Origin: Lachnospiraceae bacterium
GTDB lineage: Bacteria > Bacillota > Clostridia > Lachnospirales > Lachnospiraceae
Assembly: GCA_016281605.1 (NCBI GenBank)
Contig: JAEEJA010000027.1
Location: 1-64,000, forward strand
DNA length: 64,000 bases
Direction: 5' to 3'
A model generated the notes under the pieces. The model saw nothing but the letters and a program-made list of their open reading frames with translations. It ran no database searches and was not told the DNA's origin. Below are positions 17,521 through 25,308 of the stretch, piece by piece; positions within the stretch are counted from its first letter, which is position 1, and the number at the start of each line of letters is the position of its first letter. The position numbers and the translations under genes are program-made.

Positions 17521-17771
17521 AAACCAAGTTTTACACAGGTTTTACACAGTTTGAAGATTTGTTTCTTGAATTATTGTCGATTTTGATAAAGAATAGAAAA
17601 GCACATCTACATACATGGAACATAATAAATACTAAGGGTGTATTAAATGTCAATAGGTATAATTTTTCGAATGATAATAGCATCACATCTGTATGTGATA
17701 TTGATTATAGTCTAAATGAATGGGATGAATTGCTTGCTGGATTAACTCGATTATTAAATGAAAATCCTTAG
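17514..17771 (+). CDS. Short open frame, possibly the tail of a lost element gene
   Basis: This frame is open from 17514 to the TAG at 17769-17771; a TTG at 17559 is the only plausible start and it has no good ribosome site. The translation begins T-K-F-Y-T-G-F-T-Q-F and ends S-L-N-E-W-D-E-L-L-A-G-L-T-R-L-L-N-E-N-P, a regular amphipathic pattern that looks like real protein rather than noise. The K-F-Y-T-x-F-T opening comes from two tandem copies of an 11-mer. I do not recognise a family. It could be the truncated C terminus of an element-encoded protein. Treated as hypothetical. Confidence 0.3.
   Translation, partial: HLETKFYTGFTQFEDLFLELLSILIKNRKAHLHTWNIINTKGVLNVNRYNFSNDNSITSVCDIDYSLNEWDELLAGLTRLLNENP
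17528..17549 (+). repeat. Two tandem copies of an 11-mer
   Basis: GTTTTACACAG occurs twice in direct succession (17528-17538 and 17539-17549), 58 bases inside the left repeat border of the putative element. It may be an integrase or accessory-protein arm site. Confidence 0.6.
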
Positions 17772-17830
17772 TAGTAAGACTTTCCCTTTTCGAATAAATG
17801 CAGAGAACTTTGAATAAAATCGAAAAAGGA

Positions 17831-17859
17831 TTGAAATCTACAAGGATACATGGTAAAAT
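17831..17859 (+). promoter_or_regulatory. Promoter of the DUF4143 ATPase gene
   Basis: TTGAAA (17831-17836), a 17-base spacer and TAAAAT (17854-17859) preceded by TGG, forming an extended -10. The ATPase ATG lies at 17905, so the element carries its own promoter. Confidence 0.65.
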
Positions 17860-17904
17860 ATAATCGAAATTTTCCAAAGAACTTTGCGAAAAGGAGACTG
17901 TGAT

Positions 17905-19233
17905 ATGGTGTATTCTAGAGAAATATATTTAAATCGCCTGATTGATCGTAAGCAGAATGGTTTAATAAAAGTAATAACAGGATGCAGACGGGCTGGAAAG
18001 TCATATATATTGAATGAACTATATTATAAATATCTTTTGAATACGGGTGTTTCTAGTACAAATATCATTCGTTTTGCCTTTGATTCTGATGAAGATATAG
18101 ATTTGCTTGATTCATATTTTATAGATGAGCCAACGAGAATTAAAATGGGTCCAAATGAATTTTATATAAATGCAAAGAAATTTAGAGCATATATAAAAGA
18201 TAAAACCAATGAAAAAGATGAATTTTATTTATTACTTGATGAAGTTCAATTATTGGATGGATTTGTTGGGACACTTAATGGTTTATTGAGACACAATAAC
18301 TTTGATATTTATGTTACAGGATCTAATTCCAGATTCTTGTCATCAGACATTGCGACAGAGTTTAAAGGAAGAGGTACGATAGTTCATGTGCTTCCGCTTG
18401 CTTTCTCAGAATACATGCAGGCGATTGATATTACACCCGAAAAAGCATGGAGAGAATATGTTGTTACAGGTGGTATTCCTCTTGTAGCACAGATGATAAG
18501 CGAGGAAGAAAAATTCTCGTATCTGGAAAATTTATGTAAAGAGACTTATCTGAAAGATATTATTACTCATAACAAGATTAAGAAAAAAGTGGAACTAGCA
18601 GATACATTTGATATTCTGGCGTCCATGATAGCTAGTCCTATAAATGCAAGAAAGATAACAAATACATTTAAAAGTGTGTTGGATAAAAGTATTACGGCTG
18701 ATACGGTAGGTGACTATATAGACTATTTTCAAGATGCCTTTGTGGTTTCAAAAGCCAAGAAATACAACATAAAGGGAAGAAAGTATATAGGTTCTCCATT
18801 TAAGTTATATTTTGAGGATATTGGAGTAAGAAATGCCAGATTAAACTTTAGGCAAATAGAAGAACCCCATATTATGGAGAATATTATATATAATGAACTA
18901 AGGTACAGAGGATTCAACGTTGATGTCGGTGAGGTCAATATTAGTGAGAAGACAGAAAGAATTGATGTTAATGGCAAGCATATTTATGCACAGAAAGCAT
19001 TGGAAGTGGATTTTGTAGCTAGCAAAGGTAATCAAAAGTTTTATATTCAATCTGCATTATCAATCAATGAAAGATCAAAGCAGGAACAGGAGAAAAAAAG
19101 TCTTAAAAATATAGATGATTCTTTTAAGAAAATAGTGGTTGCTAAAACCGGTTTGAATCCAATGTATGATGACGATGGTATATTGACAATAGATTTATTT
19201 GATTTCTTATTGGACAAAAGCCTTTTTTTATAG
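17905..19233 (+). CDS. AAA ATPase with DUF4143 (AAA_14 type)
   Basis: A 442-residue cytoplasmic protein. The frame extends to a TTG at 17884, but AAGGAG at 17890-17895 serves the ATG at 17905. A Walker A motif T-G-C-R-R-A-G-K-S lies near residue 28, Walker B as Y-L-L-L-D-E-V-Q around residue 108, and a sensor-like V-T-G-S-N-S-R-F-L-S follows. The C-terminal part is the DUF4143 domain, with a degenerate nuclease-like region ending in E-V-D-F-V-A. These proteins are widespread in anaerobes, often near mobile DNA, and their role is unknown; NTP binding is well supported. The gene is the only intact one inside the segment bounded by phosphatase repeats. Confidence 0.88.
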   Translation: MVYSREIYLNRLIDRKQNGLIKVITGCRRAGKSYILNELYYKYLLNTGVSSTNIIRFAFDSDEDIDLLDSYFIDEPTRIKMGPNEFYINAKKFRAYIKDKTNEKDEFYLLLDEVQLLDGFVGTLNGLLRHNNFDIYVTGSNSRFLSSDIATEFKGRGTIVHVLPLAFSEYMQAIDITPEKAWREYVVTGGIPLVAQMISEEEKFSYLENLCKETYLKDIITHNKIKKKVELADTFDILASMIASPINARKITNTFKSVLDKSITADTVGDYIDYFQDAFVVSKAKKYNIKGRKYIGSPFKLYFEDIGVRNARLNFRQIEEPHIMENIIYNELRYRGFNVDVGEVNISEKTERIDVNGKHIYAQKALEVDFVASKGNQKFYIQSALSINERSKQEQEKKSLKNIDDSFKKIVVAKTGLNPMYDDDGILTIDLFDFLLDKSLFL

Positions 19234-19244
19234 TGGGCAAAATG

Positions 19245-19264
19245 CGCCAAAACACGCCAAAACG
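19245..19264 (+). repeat. Two tandem copies of a 10-mer
   Basis: CGCCAAAACA followed directly by CGCCAAAACG, 42 bases inside the right repeat border of the putative element. The position mirrors the tandem repeat near the left border. Confidence 0.6.
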
Positions 19265-19288
19265 CTTCATTTTAGGAGGATTTTTATT

Positions 19289-19765
19289 TTGATTAAGATT
19301 TTATTTGTCTGCCACGGCAATATCTGCCGTAGCACTATGGCCCAATTTGTATTTCAGGATATGGTTAATAAATTAAATATTTCAAGTGAATTTTATATTG
19401 ATTCTGCTGCAACAAGCACAGAAGAACTTGGAAACGGACCACATTACGGAACTGTATCAAAATTAAAAAGTTTACATATTCCCGTATTAAAGCATAGAGC
19501 AAGACAGATTACCAGAAGCGATTATAAGGATTATGATTATATTATAGGCATGGATCAATGGAATTATAAAAATATGCTTAGAATATTTGGACAAGATCAT
19601 GAAAAAAAGATTTCATTACTACTTGATTATACTGAAAACCCTAGAAGTATAGCTGATCCATGGTATACCGGGAATTTTGACGAAACCTATGATGATATAT
19701 GTGAAGGATTAGAGGGGTTTCTTATATACCTTAAAAATAACAGATATATTGATTTACAGATTTAA
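19289..19765 (+). CDS. Low-molecular-weight protein-tyrosine phosphatase
   Basis: A 158-residue cytoplasmic phosphatase that removes phosphate from tyrosine (or arginine) residues. The active-site loop C8-H-G-N-I-C-R14-S is intact, as is the general acid in D123-P-W-Y-T-G. It starts at TTG 19289 behind AGGAGGA; the frame extends further upstream into the ATPase gene but without a ribosome site. The first 33 bases are duplicated at 17438-17470, where a truncated copy stands alone, so this gene's 5' end may have been supplied by an inserted element. Relatives regulate exopolysaccharide synthesis or stress responses; no partner kinase is adjacent. Confidence 0.92.
   Translation: MIKILFVCHGNICRSTMAQFVFQDMVNKLNISSEFYIDSAATSTEELGNGPHYGTVSKLKSLHIPVLKHRARQITRSDYKDYDYIIGMDQWNYKNMLRIFGQDHEKKISLLLDYTENPRSIADPWYTGNFDETYDDICEGLEGFLIYLKNNRYIDLQI
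19307..19322 (+). repeat. Right copy of the 16-bp direct repeat
   Basis: Exact match to 17455-17470, located within the catalytic-loop codons of the intact phosphatase gene. Confidence 0.55.
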
Positions 19766-19870
19766 TTATTACTCAAATTATCCTTGTATTTTGTTTTGTC
19801 TTATGATAACATACCAATATATGGGGTTTATGACATCTTCCCCTAAGTTATATGGAAGGAGGCTTTACTA

Positions 19871-20020
19871 ATGAAGCATATCGTTACAATTAATAAAGCT
19901 AATCTTGCTAAGTCTGCTCAGAACGGTGGATGTGGTAAGTGCCAGGCTTCATGTCAGTCAGCCTGCAAGACATCATGTACTGTAGGAAATCAGGCATGTA
20001 AGCGCGAAGAAGAAAAATAA
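19871..20020 (+). CDS. scfA: SCIFF ranthipeptide precursor (six cysteines in forty-five)
   Basis: A 49-residue ribosomal peptide precursor. The leader is M-K-H-I-V-T-I-N-K-A-N-L-A-K and the core holds six cysteines at 21, 24, 28, 32, 36 and 43, separated by small and threonine/serine residues. This is the SCIFF pattern found almost throughout Clostridia. The radical SAM enzyme encoded 90 nt downstream is expected to join cysteine sulfur to non-alpha carbons of threonine or other acceptors, forming thioether (ranthipeptide) bridges. GGAAGG sits in front of the ATG. In Clostridium related peptides have been linked to population-density signalling, which is family knowledge and not shown here. 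No dedicated protease or exporter is adjacent. Confidence 0.95.
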   Translation: MKHIVTINKANLAKSAQNGGCGKCQASCQSACKTSCTVGNQACKREEEK

Positions 20021-20043
20021 TTTTTTCATTTTTTATTAAGGAT

Positions 20044-20084
20044 AAAGCTGTTTCATGGGTTTTCCATGATTGACAGCTTTTTTC
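20044..20084 (+). terminator. Terminator/attenuator between SCIFF precursor and maturase
   Basis: AAAGCTGT-TTCATGG (20044-20058) pairs, with a small bulge, to CCATGATTG-ACAGCTTT (20064-20080), followed by a T tract. Located between the two genes, it would let the peptide be made in excess of the enzyme through partial read-through. Confidence 0.85.
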
Positions 20085-20109
20085 TTTGAAGAGAGGTTTT
20101 AAGGGTATT

Positions 20110-21492
20110 ATGATACATAAATTTAAAGCAAAGGACTTATATGTCCTTTTAGACGTTAACAGTGGCGGAGTTCATCTTGTAGATGATATAACTTATGATA
20201 TTGTAGAAGAGCTTGAAGAGTATTTTACTAATCCGGATAAGACTTTAGAAGAGGGTTTAGCTAAGGTAACAGCCGATAACAAAAATAAGTATGCTGAAGC
20301 AGAGATAAAAGAGTGCTTTGATGATATTAAAGAGCTATATGAGAAAGGCATGCTTTATGCACCCGATCAGTATGAAGAGTATGCCAATACTTCTGTTAAT
20401 TCACCCATAAAGTCCATGTGCCTTCACATTTCACATGATTGTAATCTGCGATGTAAGTACTGCTTTGCTTCTACCGGAGACTTCGGAACAGGCAGAAAAC
20501 TCATGGATTTTGAGACCGGTAAAGCTGCTATTGACTTTCTTCTCGAAAGAAGTGTAGGCAGACCTAATCTTGAAGTGGATTTCTTTGGCGGAGAGCCTAT
20601 GATAAACTTTGGTGTGGTAAAGCAGGTGGTTGATTATGCCCGTTCAAAAGAAAAGGAATATGATAAGAACTTTAGTTTTACCATTACAACCAACGGAATG
20701 ATTATGTCTGATGAAGATGTTGATTATATTAATGAAAATATGTCGAATGTTGTTCTTTCTATAGATGGAAGAAAAGAAATAAACGATCGTATGCGCCCTC
20801 GTGTAGATGGCTCCGGCTCTTATGACAGAATTATAAAGAACTTTAAAAAGCTGGTTTCTAAGAGAGGCGATAAAGAGTATTATGTAAGAGGTACATATAC
20901 CAGATATAACTTAGATTTTACAGAGGATATCCTTTCTCTCTACAGAGAAGGATTTGATCAGATATCCGTTGAACCTGTTATGGAAGATCCAACCATGGAT
21001 TATGCTATTACGGAAAAAGATTTAGATCGTATCTATGAAGAGTATGACAGACTTGTGGATGAGATTCAGGCTATCAAGGATGAAGGAAAATTCATTAATT
21101 TTTTCCATTTTATGATTGATCTTAATCAGGGACCGTGTATCATAAAGAGATTAAGGGGATGCGGCAGCGGAAATGAATATATCTCAGTAACACCCGACGG
21201 TGATATATATCCATGTCATCAGTTTGTCGGAAAGGATGAGTTTTGCATGGGAAGTGTTCTGGATAAGACCTTAGATGAAGATATAAAGAAGCTGTTTTCT
21301 AAGGCTCATGTTTACTCAAAGCCAAAGTGTCAGAAGTGCTGGGCGAAGTACTACTGCAGCGGTGGGTGTAACGCCAATAATTATAATTTTAACGGAGATA
21401 TACTGGATTCTTATGATGTGGCATGCGGTATACAAAAGAAACGTTTAGAAGCTGCTATACTAATGAAAATTAGGGAGGAAATCAATGGATAA
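20110..21492 (+). CDS. scfB: SCIFF maturase, radical SAM/SPASM thioether-forming enzyme
   Basis: 460 residues from the ATG at 20110; a TTG at 20086 is in frame, but M-I-H-K-F is the usual family start. Residues 1-95 form the leader-peptide-binding region found in these maturases. The radical SAM cluster motif C111-N-L-R-C115-K-Y-C118 follows, then F-F-G-G-E-P. The C-terminal SPASM domain carries C-G-S-G, C-H-Q, C-Q-K-C, C-S-G-G-C and a last C-G-I, enough for two auxiliary iron-sulfur clusters. The enzyme installs thioether links in the SCIFF peptide. The stop codon overlaps the next gene by 8 nt, so the DUF1653 protein is made from the same message. Confidence 0.95.
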   Translation: MIHKFKAKDLYVLLDVNSGGVHLVDDITYDIVEELEEYFTNPDKTLEEGLAKVTADNKNKYAEAEIKECFDDIKELYEKGMLYAPDQYEEYANTSVNSPIKSMCLHISHDCNLRCKYCFASTGDFGTGRKLMDFETGKAAIDFLLERSVGRPNLEVDFFGGEPMINFGVVKQVVDYARSKEKEYDKNFSFTITTNGMIMSDEDVDYINENMSNVVLSIDGRKEINDRMRPRVDGSGSYDRIIKNFKKLVSKRGDKEYYVRGTYTRYNLDFTEDILSLYREGFDQISVEPVMEDPTMDYAITEKDLDRIYEEYDRLVDEIQAIKDEGKFINFFHFMIDLNQGPCIIKRLRGCGSGNEYISVTPDGDIYPCHQFVGKDEFCMGSVLDKTLDEDIKKLFSKAHVYSKPKCQKCWAKYYCSGGCNANNYNFNGDILDSYDVACGIQKKRLEAAILMKIREEING

Positions 21493-22078
21493 CACAAATA
21501 TAAACTATCCTAATCCCGGCGATTTTTACAGACATTTTAAAGGTAATATATATCAGGTAAAAGGTATAGCAAGTGAATGCGAGGATATGAGGAAGGTTGT
21601 TGTATATCAGGCTATGTATCCTCCATACGGTCTATGGGTTAGAGATTTAGAAGAATTTACATCATTGGTACCGGAAGGAAGAAAGAGTGTTAATGAAAAG
21701 TACAGATTTGAAAAAATATCATTAACAGAGGAAAATGCAAAAAAAACAGATAGTCCTACAGAATTTGATAATCCCACTAATATTTCAAATACCAGGATTA
21801 ATCAATTTGTTTCTGATAATGCTAACAATTCACCTGATGTAAACGAGGAAACCATCAGAAAACAGGCTATTGATATGTTTTTAGATGCCGACAAGCCTTC
21901 TTCTAAAAAAGAAGTAATAAGAAAATACAGAAAATATCTGGATGAAAAGTCGGTATCCTTCATGGCACTGAGTATGGATCTTACACTTGCAGGAGATGAT
22001 ATTGATAATAATATATCACATATCCTACATCAGTTAAATGCACTGGAGCGTTATGACGGAAGTCGTTTGAGAATGTGA
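21485..22078 (+). CDS. DUF1653 domain protein coupled to the SCIFF maturase
   Basis: 197 residues. The N-terminal third matches DUF1653 (P-G-D-F-Y-R-H-F-K-G-N-I-Y-Q-V, then V-V-V-Y-Q-A-M-Y, then L-W-V-R-D-L-E-E-F), a small beta domain of unknown role. A polar, probably flexible linker rich in N, T and S spans about 85-125. A helical C-terminal part (E-E-T-I-R-K-Q-A-I-D-M-F-L-D-A-D-K-P) has no family I can name. The ATG lies in the end of the maturase gene, behind an AGGGAGGAA site, so translation is probably coupled. A role in peptide handling is only suggested by position. Confidence 0.8.
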   Translation: MDNTNINYPNPGDFYRHFKGNIYQVKGIASECEDMRKVVVYQAMYPPYGLWVRDLEEFTSLVPEGRKSVNEKYRFEKISLTEENAKKTDSPTEFDNPTNISNTRINQFVSDNANNSPDVNEETIRKQAIDMFLDADKPSSKKEVIRKYRKYLDEKSVSFMALSMDLTLAGDDIDNNISHILHQLNALERYDGSRLRM

Positions 22079-22199
22079 TTTCTTTGTTTTAAAATGTGAT
22101 TATCAATGATTTATTCATAATTTTTAAGATTGTTTTTTGTTGATTTAATCAATTGATTCAAAAACAATAATCTGATATATTACATTTAGTGATTTATAG

Positions 22200-22228
22200 T
22201 TGACACGAACAAGTGTTCGTGATATTAT
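22200..22228 (+). promoter_or_regulatory. recA promoter with LexA box in the spacer
   Basis: TTGACA (22200-22205), a 17-base spacer and TATTAT (22223-22228). The spacer holds a perfect Gram-positive SOS box, CGAAC-AAGT-GTTCG (22206-22219). LexA bound there would cover the whole polymerase site, giving damage-inducible recA. Confidence 0.92.
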
Positions 22229-22276
22229 CTTATAAGTGATAAAAATCGCAAGTTAGTAATTTTATTTGGAGGCATT

Positions 22277-23374
22277 ATGGCAAAGATAGAAATTGATGAA
22301 AACAAGAGAAAAGCACTTGAATCTGCTATGGCACAGATTGAGAAAGCATACGGAAAGGGTGCTATTATGAAGATGGGAGATAATTCCCATATGCAGGTTG
22401 AGACATTTCCTTCAGGTTCACTCGGACTTGACAGAGCTCTTGGTGTAGGTGGTATACCAAAGGGAAGAATTATAGAGATATATGGACCTGAGTCAGGTGG
22501 TAAAACTACAGTTGCACTTCATATGATAGCTGAAGTTCAGAAGCTTGGGGGAATCGCAGGTTTTATAGATGCTGAGCATGCTCTTGATCCGGCTTACGCA
22601 GAAAGAATCGGTGTTGATATAGATAATTTATATATATCACAGCCTGATAACGGAGAGCAGGCTATGGAGATAACAGAGACCATGGTTCGCTCAGGTGCTA
22701 TAGATATCTTAGTTGTGGATTCTGTTGCAGCTCTTGTTCCAAAGGCTGAAATTGACGGAGATATGGGAGATTCGCATGTTGGTCTTCAGGCAAGACTTAT
22801 GTCTCAGGCTTTAAGAAAGCTTACAGGTATCATAGGTAAGACAAGCTGTACTGTTATTTTTATAAATCAGCTTCGTGAGAAGATTGGTATTATGTTTGGT
22901 AATCCTGAGACTACTACAGGTGGACGTGCTTTAAAGTTCTACTCATCTATCAGACTTGAAGTAAGAAGAGGAGAGCAAATCAAGAAAGACGGAGAAGTTG
23001 TAGGAAGTCGTGCAAGAATCAAGGTTGTTAAGAATAAAGTTGCTTCTCCTTTTAAGGAAGCAGAAGTTGATATTGTTTACGGTGTAGGTATATCAAAGGT
23101 TGGTGAGATAGTTGATCTTGCTGCTGATCAGGATATCATAAATAAGTCCGGAGCATGGTACTCATACAATACCGAGCGTATAGGTCAGGGTAGAGAGAAT
23201 GTAAAGACCTTCCTTACAGAGCATCCCGAGATGTATGCTGAGATTGAAGGAAAGCTTCGTGAAAAACTCTTTGGAGAAACATATGAAGGAGCTTCTTCCG
23301 AAGAAGAAAAGAAAGATGCTCAGCCAAAGAAGAAAACATCAAAAAAAGAGGATGAAGGTATAGCAATTGATTAA
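22277..23374 (+). CDS. recA: RecA recombinase
   Basis: A 365-residue protein of ordinary length. It binds single-stranded DNA, drives strand exchange and triggers LexA self-cleavage in the SOS response. The Walker A motif G-P-E-S-G-G-K-T-T (near residue 70), the Walker B region I-D-I-L-V-V-D-S-V and the L2 loop region with [12 protein letters not shown] are all intact. The acidic/basic C-terminal tail is short and lysine-rich. GGAGG precedes the ATG. Transcription starts from a LexA-controlled promoter and continues into recX and aroA, which overlap end to end, so those genes are also likely raised after DNA damage. Confidence 0.98.
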   Translation: MAKIEIDENKRKALESAMAQIEKAYGKGAIMKMGDNSHMQVETFPSGSLGLDRALGVGGIPKGRIIEIYGPESGGKTTVALHMIAEVQKLGGIAGFIDAEHALDPAYAERIGVDIDNLYISQPDNGEQAMEITETMVRSGAIDILVVDSVAALVPKAEIDGDMGDSHVGLQARLMSQALRKLTGIIGKTSCTVIFINQLREKIGIMFGNPETTTGGRALKFYSSIRLEVRRGEQIKKDGEVVGSRARIKVVKNKVASPFKEAEVDIVYGVGISKVGEIVDLAADQDIINKSGAWYSYNTERIGQGRENVKTFLTEHPEMYAEIEGKLREKLFGETYEGASSEEEKKDAQPKKKTSKKEDEGIAID

Positions 23375-23945
23375 TGATGATTTTAAAAAACTAGGTATAC
23401 AAAGAGGATTTAATCATATTGAACAAAGTGGTACGGATACGTCTGATGACGTATCCGTATCTTTGATGTATGAAGAGATCGATCCTGCATATAAAGAAGC
23501 AATTTCTAAAACTCTTTCTTATCTCTTAGATTCAGATAAAACTGAAGGTCAGGTAAGAAAAAAGCTTAAAGAAAAGGGCTTTGAAGAGGATGAGATTGAC
23601 GCCTCAGTAGAGTATGCAAAAAGCTTTAATTACATAGATGATTTAAGATATGCAAAGCACTTTGTAGAAGGATATAAGGATAAAAGAAGCTTAAAGCGCA
23701 TAAGACAGGATTTAAAAAACAGATTTGTAAGTGATAATATAATAGACATAGTTTTAGAGGATGAAACTTATGATGAACTCGATGCTTTAAGAAATGATAT
23801 GAAAAAAATATTGTCTAAGTATGATATTTATAGTATAACATATGAAGATAAACAAAAGATTATGGCTAAAGCTTACAGAAAGGGGTATTCTTCTTCTAAT
23901 ATCGTTAAAGTTTTATCTGAAATAGAAGATGAAGGACGTATATGA
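23367..23945 (+). CDS. recX: RecX, regulator of RecA
   Basis: A 192-residue protein starting at TTG 23367, eight bases inside the recA stop, with GAAGG as ribosome site. It has the helical three-helix repeats of the RecX family, with [12 protein letters not shown] and [13 protein letters not shown] as the central conserved motif and G-Y-S-S-S-N-I near the end. RecX binds RecA filaments and limits their activity. The N-terminal ~40 residues are less typical. The stop overlaps the aroA start as ATGA, so the three genes are translationally linked. Confidence 0.93.
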   Translation: MINDDFKKLGIQRGFNHIEQSGTDTSDDVSVSLMYEEIDPAYKEAISKTLSYLLDSDKTEGQVRKKLKEKGFEEDEIDASVEYAKSFNYIDDLRYAKHFVEGYKDKRSLKRIRQDLKNRFVSDNIIDIVLEDETYDELDALRNDMKKILSKYDIYSITYEDKQKIMAKAYRKGYSSSNIVKVLSEIEDEGRI

Positions 23946-25240
23946 GCGAATATTTTGTAAAAAAAATTTCTGATAATCCTGATATATGCGTGACAGTTCC
24001 AGGGTCAAAAAGCATAACAAACAGAGCGTTACTTTTGGGTGCATTAGCTAAAGGAAAAACTATTCTTCGTAATGTTCTTTTTAGTGAGGATTCAAGAGCG
24101 TTTATTGATTCTCTTATGTCTCTTGGCTTTGACTTAAAGGTTCTTGAAAATGAAAATACTGTTGAAATAGAAGGACTTGGAGGTGCGCTGCCTAGTACTA
24201 AGGCAAGTATAAATGTAGGGAAGGCAGGAACTGCTGCCAGGTTTTTAACAGCTTATTTAGCTATATTTGGAGATGATATCCATATAGATTCACATCCTCA
24301 GATGGCCCAAAGACCTATGGACGAGCTTTATACTGCCCTTATAGAAATTGGTGCTTGTATAGAAAGACATGAAAAAAGCTTTCCGATTGATATTAAAAAG
24401 GGAAGTTTTCCTGATTATGATTCAGAGGTGCTTATTCACTTAAATATTGATAAAAGCAGTCAATATTTAAGCGGATTGCTGATGATATTACCTTTAAAAT
24501 TTAAAAAGTCAACTATTATCCTTACAGGTAATCGCAAAGCAAGATCTTATGTTCTTATGACTGAACAGATGATGAATCAGTTTGGTTTTAGTGGCAGGAT
24601 TGAATCTAAGGATGAAAATACATATATCATAACAGGCGGGGATTATAAGTGTAAAGATTATGCTATAGAGCCGGATATATCTTCGGCTTGTTACTTTTAT
24701 GCACTTGCTGCACTGACTGGTGGAAGGTGTAAGGTTAATTATATCAGGAAAGATTCTCTTCAAGGTGATATGAAATTTATATATATACTTGAAAAGATGG
24801 GATGTAAACTTACCTGGGAAGATAGTCTTATATTATATGGTCCAAAGAATGGAATACTAACAGGTATTGAAGCTGATTTTTCGGATTTTTCAGACCAGTC
24901 ATTAACTATGGCCGCTATTGCACCATTTTGTGAATCGCCTGTAAGAGTCTATGGTATTTCTCACATCAGAGGTCAGGAATCCGATAGAATTAAAGCTATA
25001 CATGATATACTTAATTTTCTTGGATTAAGATGTGATATGGATGAAGATTCTTTTACTGTTTATCCTGGAGCAATTAATGGTGGAGAAGTTGAAACCTATG
25101 ATGATCACAGGGTTGCCATGTCATTTACGGTACTCGGTCTAAAGACCGGTAATATAATTATTAAAAATCCTGAATGTTGCTACAAGACATTTGAAGGATT
25201 TTATGATATTATAGATAGGTTGATTGAAAATAATAAATAA
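23942..25240 (+). CDS. aroA: 3-phosphoshikimate 1-carboxyvinyltransferase (EPSP synthase)
   Basis: A 432-residue cytoplasmic enzyme of the shikimate pathway. It joins phosphoenolpyruvate and shikimate 3-phosphate on the way to chorismate and the aromatic amino acids. Conserved features are G-S-K-S-I-T-N-R-A (phosphoshikimate binding), G-K-A-G-T-A-A-R-F (the loop that in class I enzymes is GNAGTAMR; the A-A-R form is typical of class II), and Y-D-D-H-R-V-A-M-S near the end. It overlaps recX by four bases. An AT-only palindrome around its stop codon (25230-25255) may serve as a weak terminator. The link to recA-recX is unusual functionally and probably just an operon of convenience. Confidence 0.93.
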   Translation: MSEYFVKKISDNPDICVTVPGSKSITNRALLLGALAKGKTILRNVLFSEDSRAFIDSLMSLGFDLKVLENENTVEIEGLGGALPSTKASINVGKAGTAARFLTAYLAIFGDDIHIDSHPQMAQRPMDELYTALIEIGACIERHEKSFPIDIKKGSFPDYDSEVLIHLNIDKSSQYLSGLLMILPLKFKKSTIILTGNRKARSYVLMTEQMMNQFGFSGRIESKDENTYIITGGDYKCKDYAIEPDISSACYFYALAALTGGRCKVNYIRKDSLQGDMKFIYILEKMGCKLTWEDSLILYGPKNGILTGIEADFSDFSDQSLTMAAIAPFCESPVRVYGISHIRGQESDRIKAIHDILNFLGLRCDMDEDSFTVYPGAINGGEVETYDDHRVAMSFTVLGLKTGNIIIKNPECCYKTFEGFYDIIDRLIENNK

Positions 25241-25308
25241 CTTTTTATTTATTATATTATTAATTGTTTTCAATTACTTATGTTCAAATATAAGAATGGA
25301 GAAAAGAT

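Larger units (their letters stand above)
17471..19306. mobile_element. Putative small integrative element in a phosphatase gene
   Basis: The segment lies between two 16-bp direct repeats inside phosphatase coding sequence. The gene is broken at the left border and restored at the right border with a new ribosome site and TTG start. Two tandem copies of an 11-mer lie at 17528-17549, and two of a 10-mer at 19245-19264, just inside each end, as integrase arm sites often do. It contains a short open frame (17514-17771) and one intact ATPase gene. No integrase or transposase gene is present, so it would be a decayed or non-autonomous element. This is an inference; a simple partial duplication is the alternative. 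Confidence 0.4.

Noticed and set aside
17905-19233. DUF4143 ATPase gene as part of a defence or toxin-antitoxin system
   Set aside because: No partner toxin, nuclease or methylase gene is next to it; only the repeat context supports a mobile origin.
19871-20020. Six-cysteine peptide as a zinc-finger or metallothionein-like protein
   Set aside because: Cysteine spacing, leader sequence and the adjacent maturase fit SCIFF far better.
25229-25256. AT-only palindrome at the end of aroA as a strong terminator
   Set aside because: Stem has no G-C pairs and would be unstable; at most a weak terminator.
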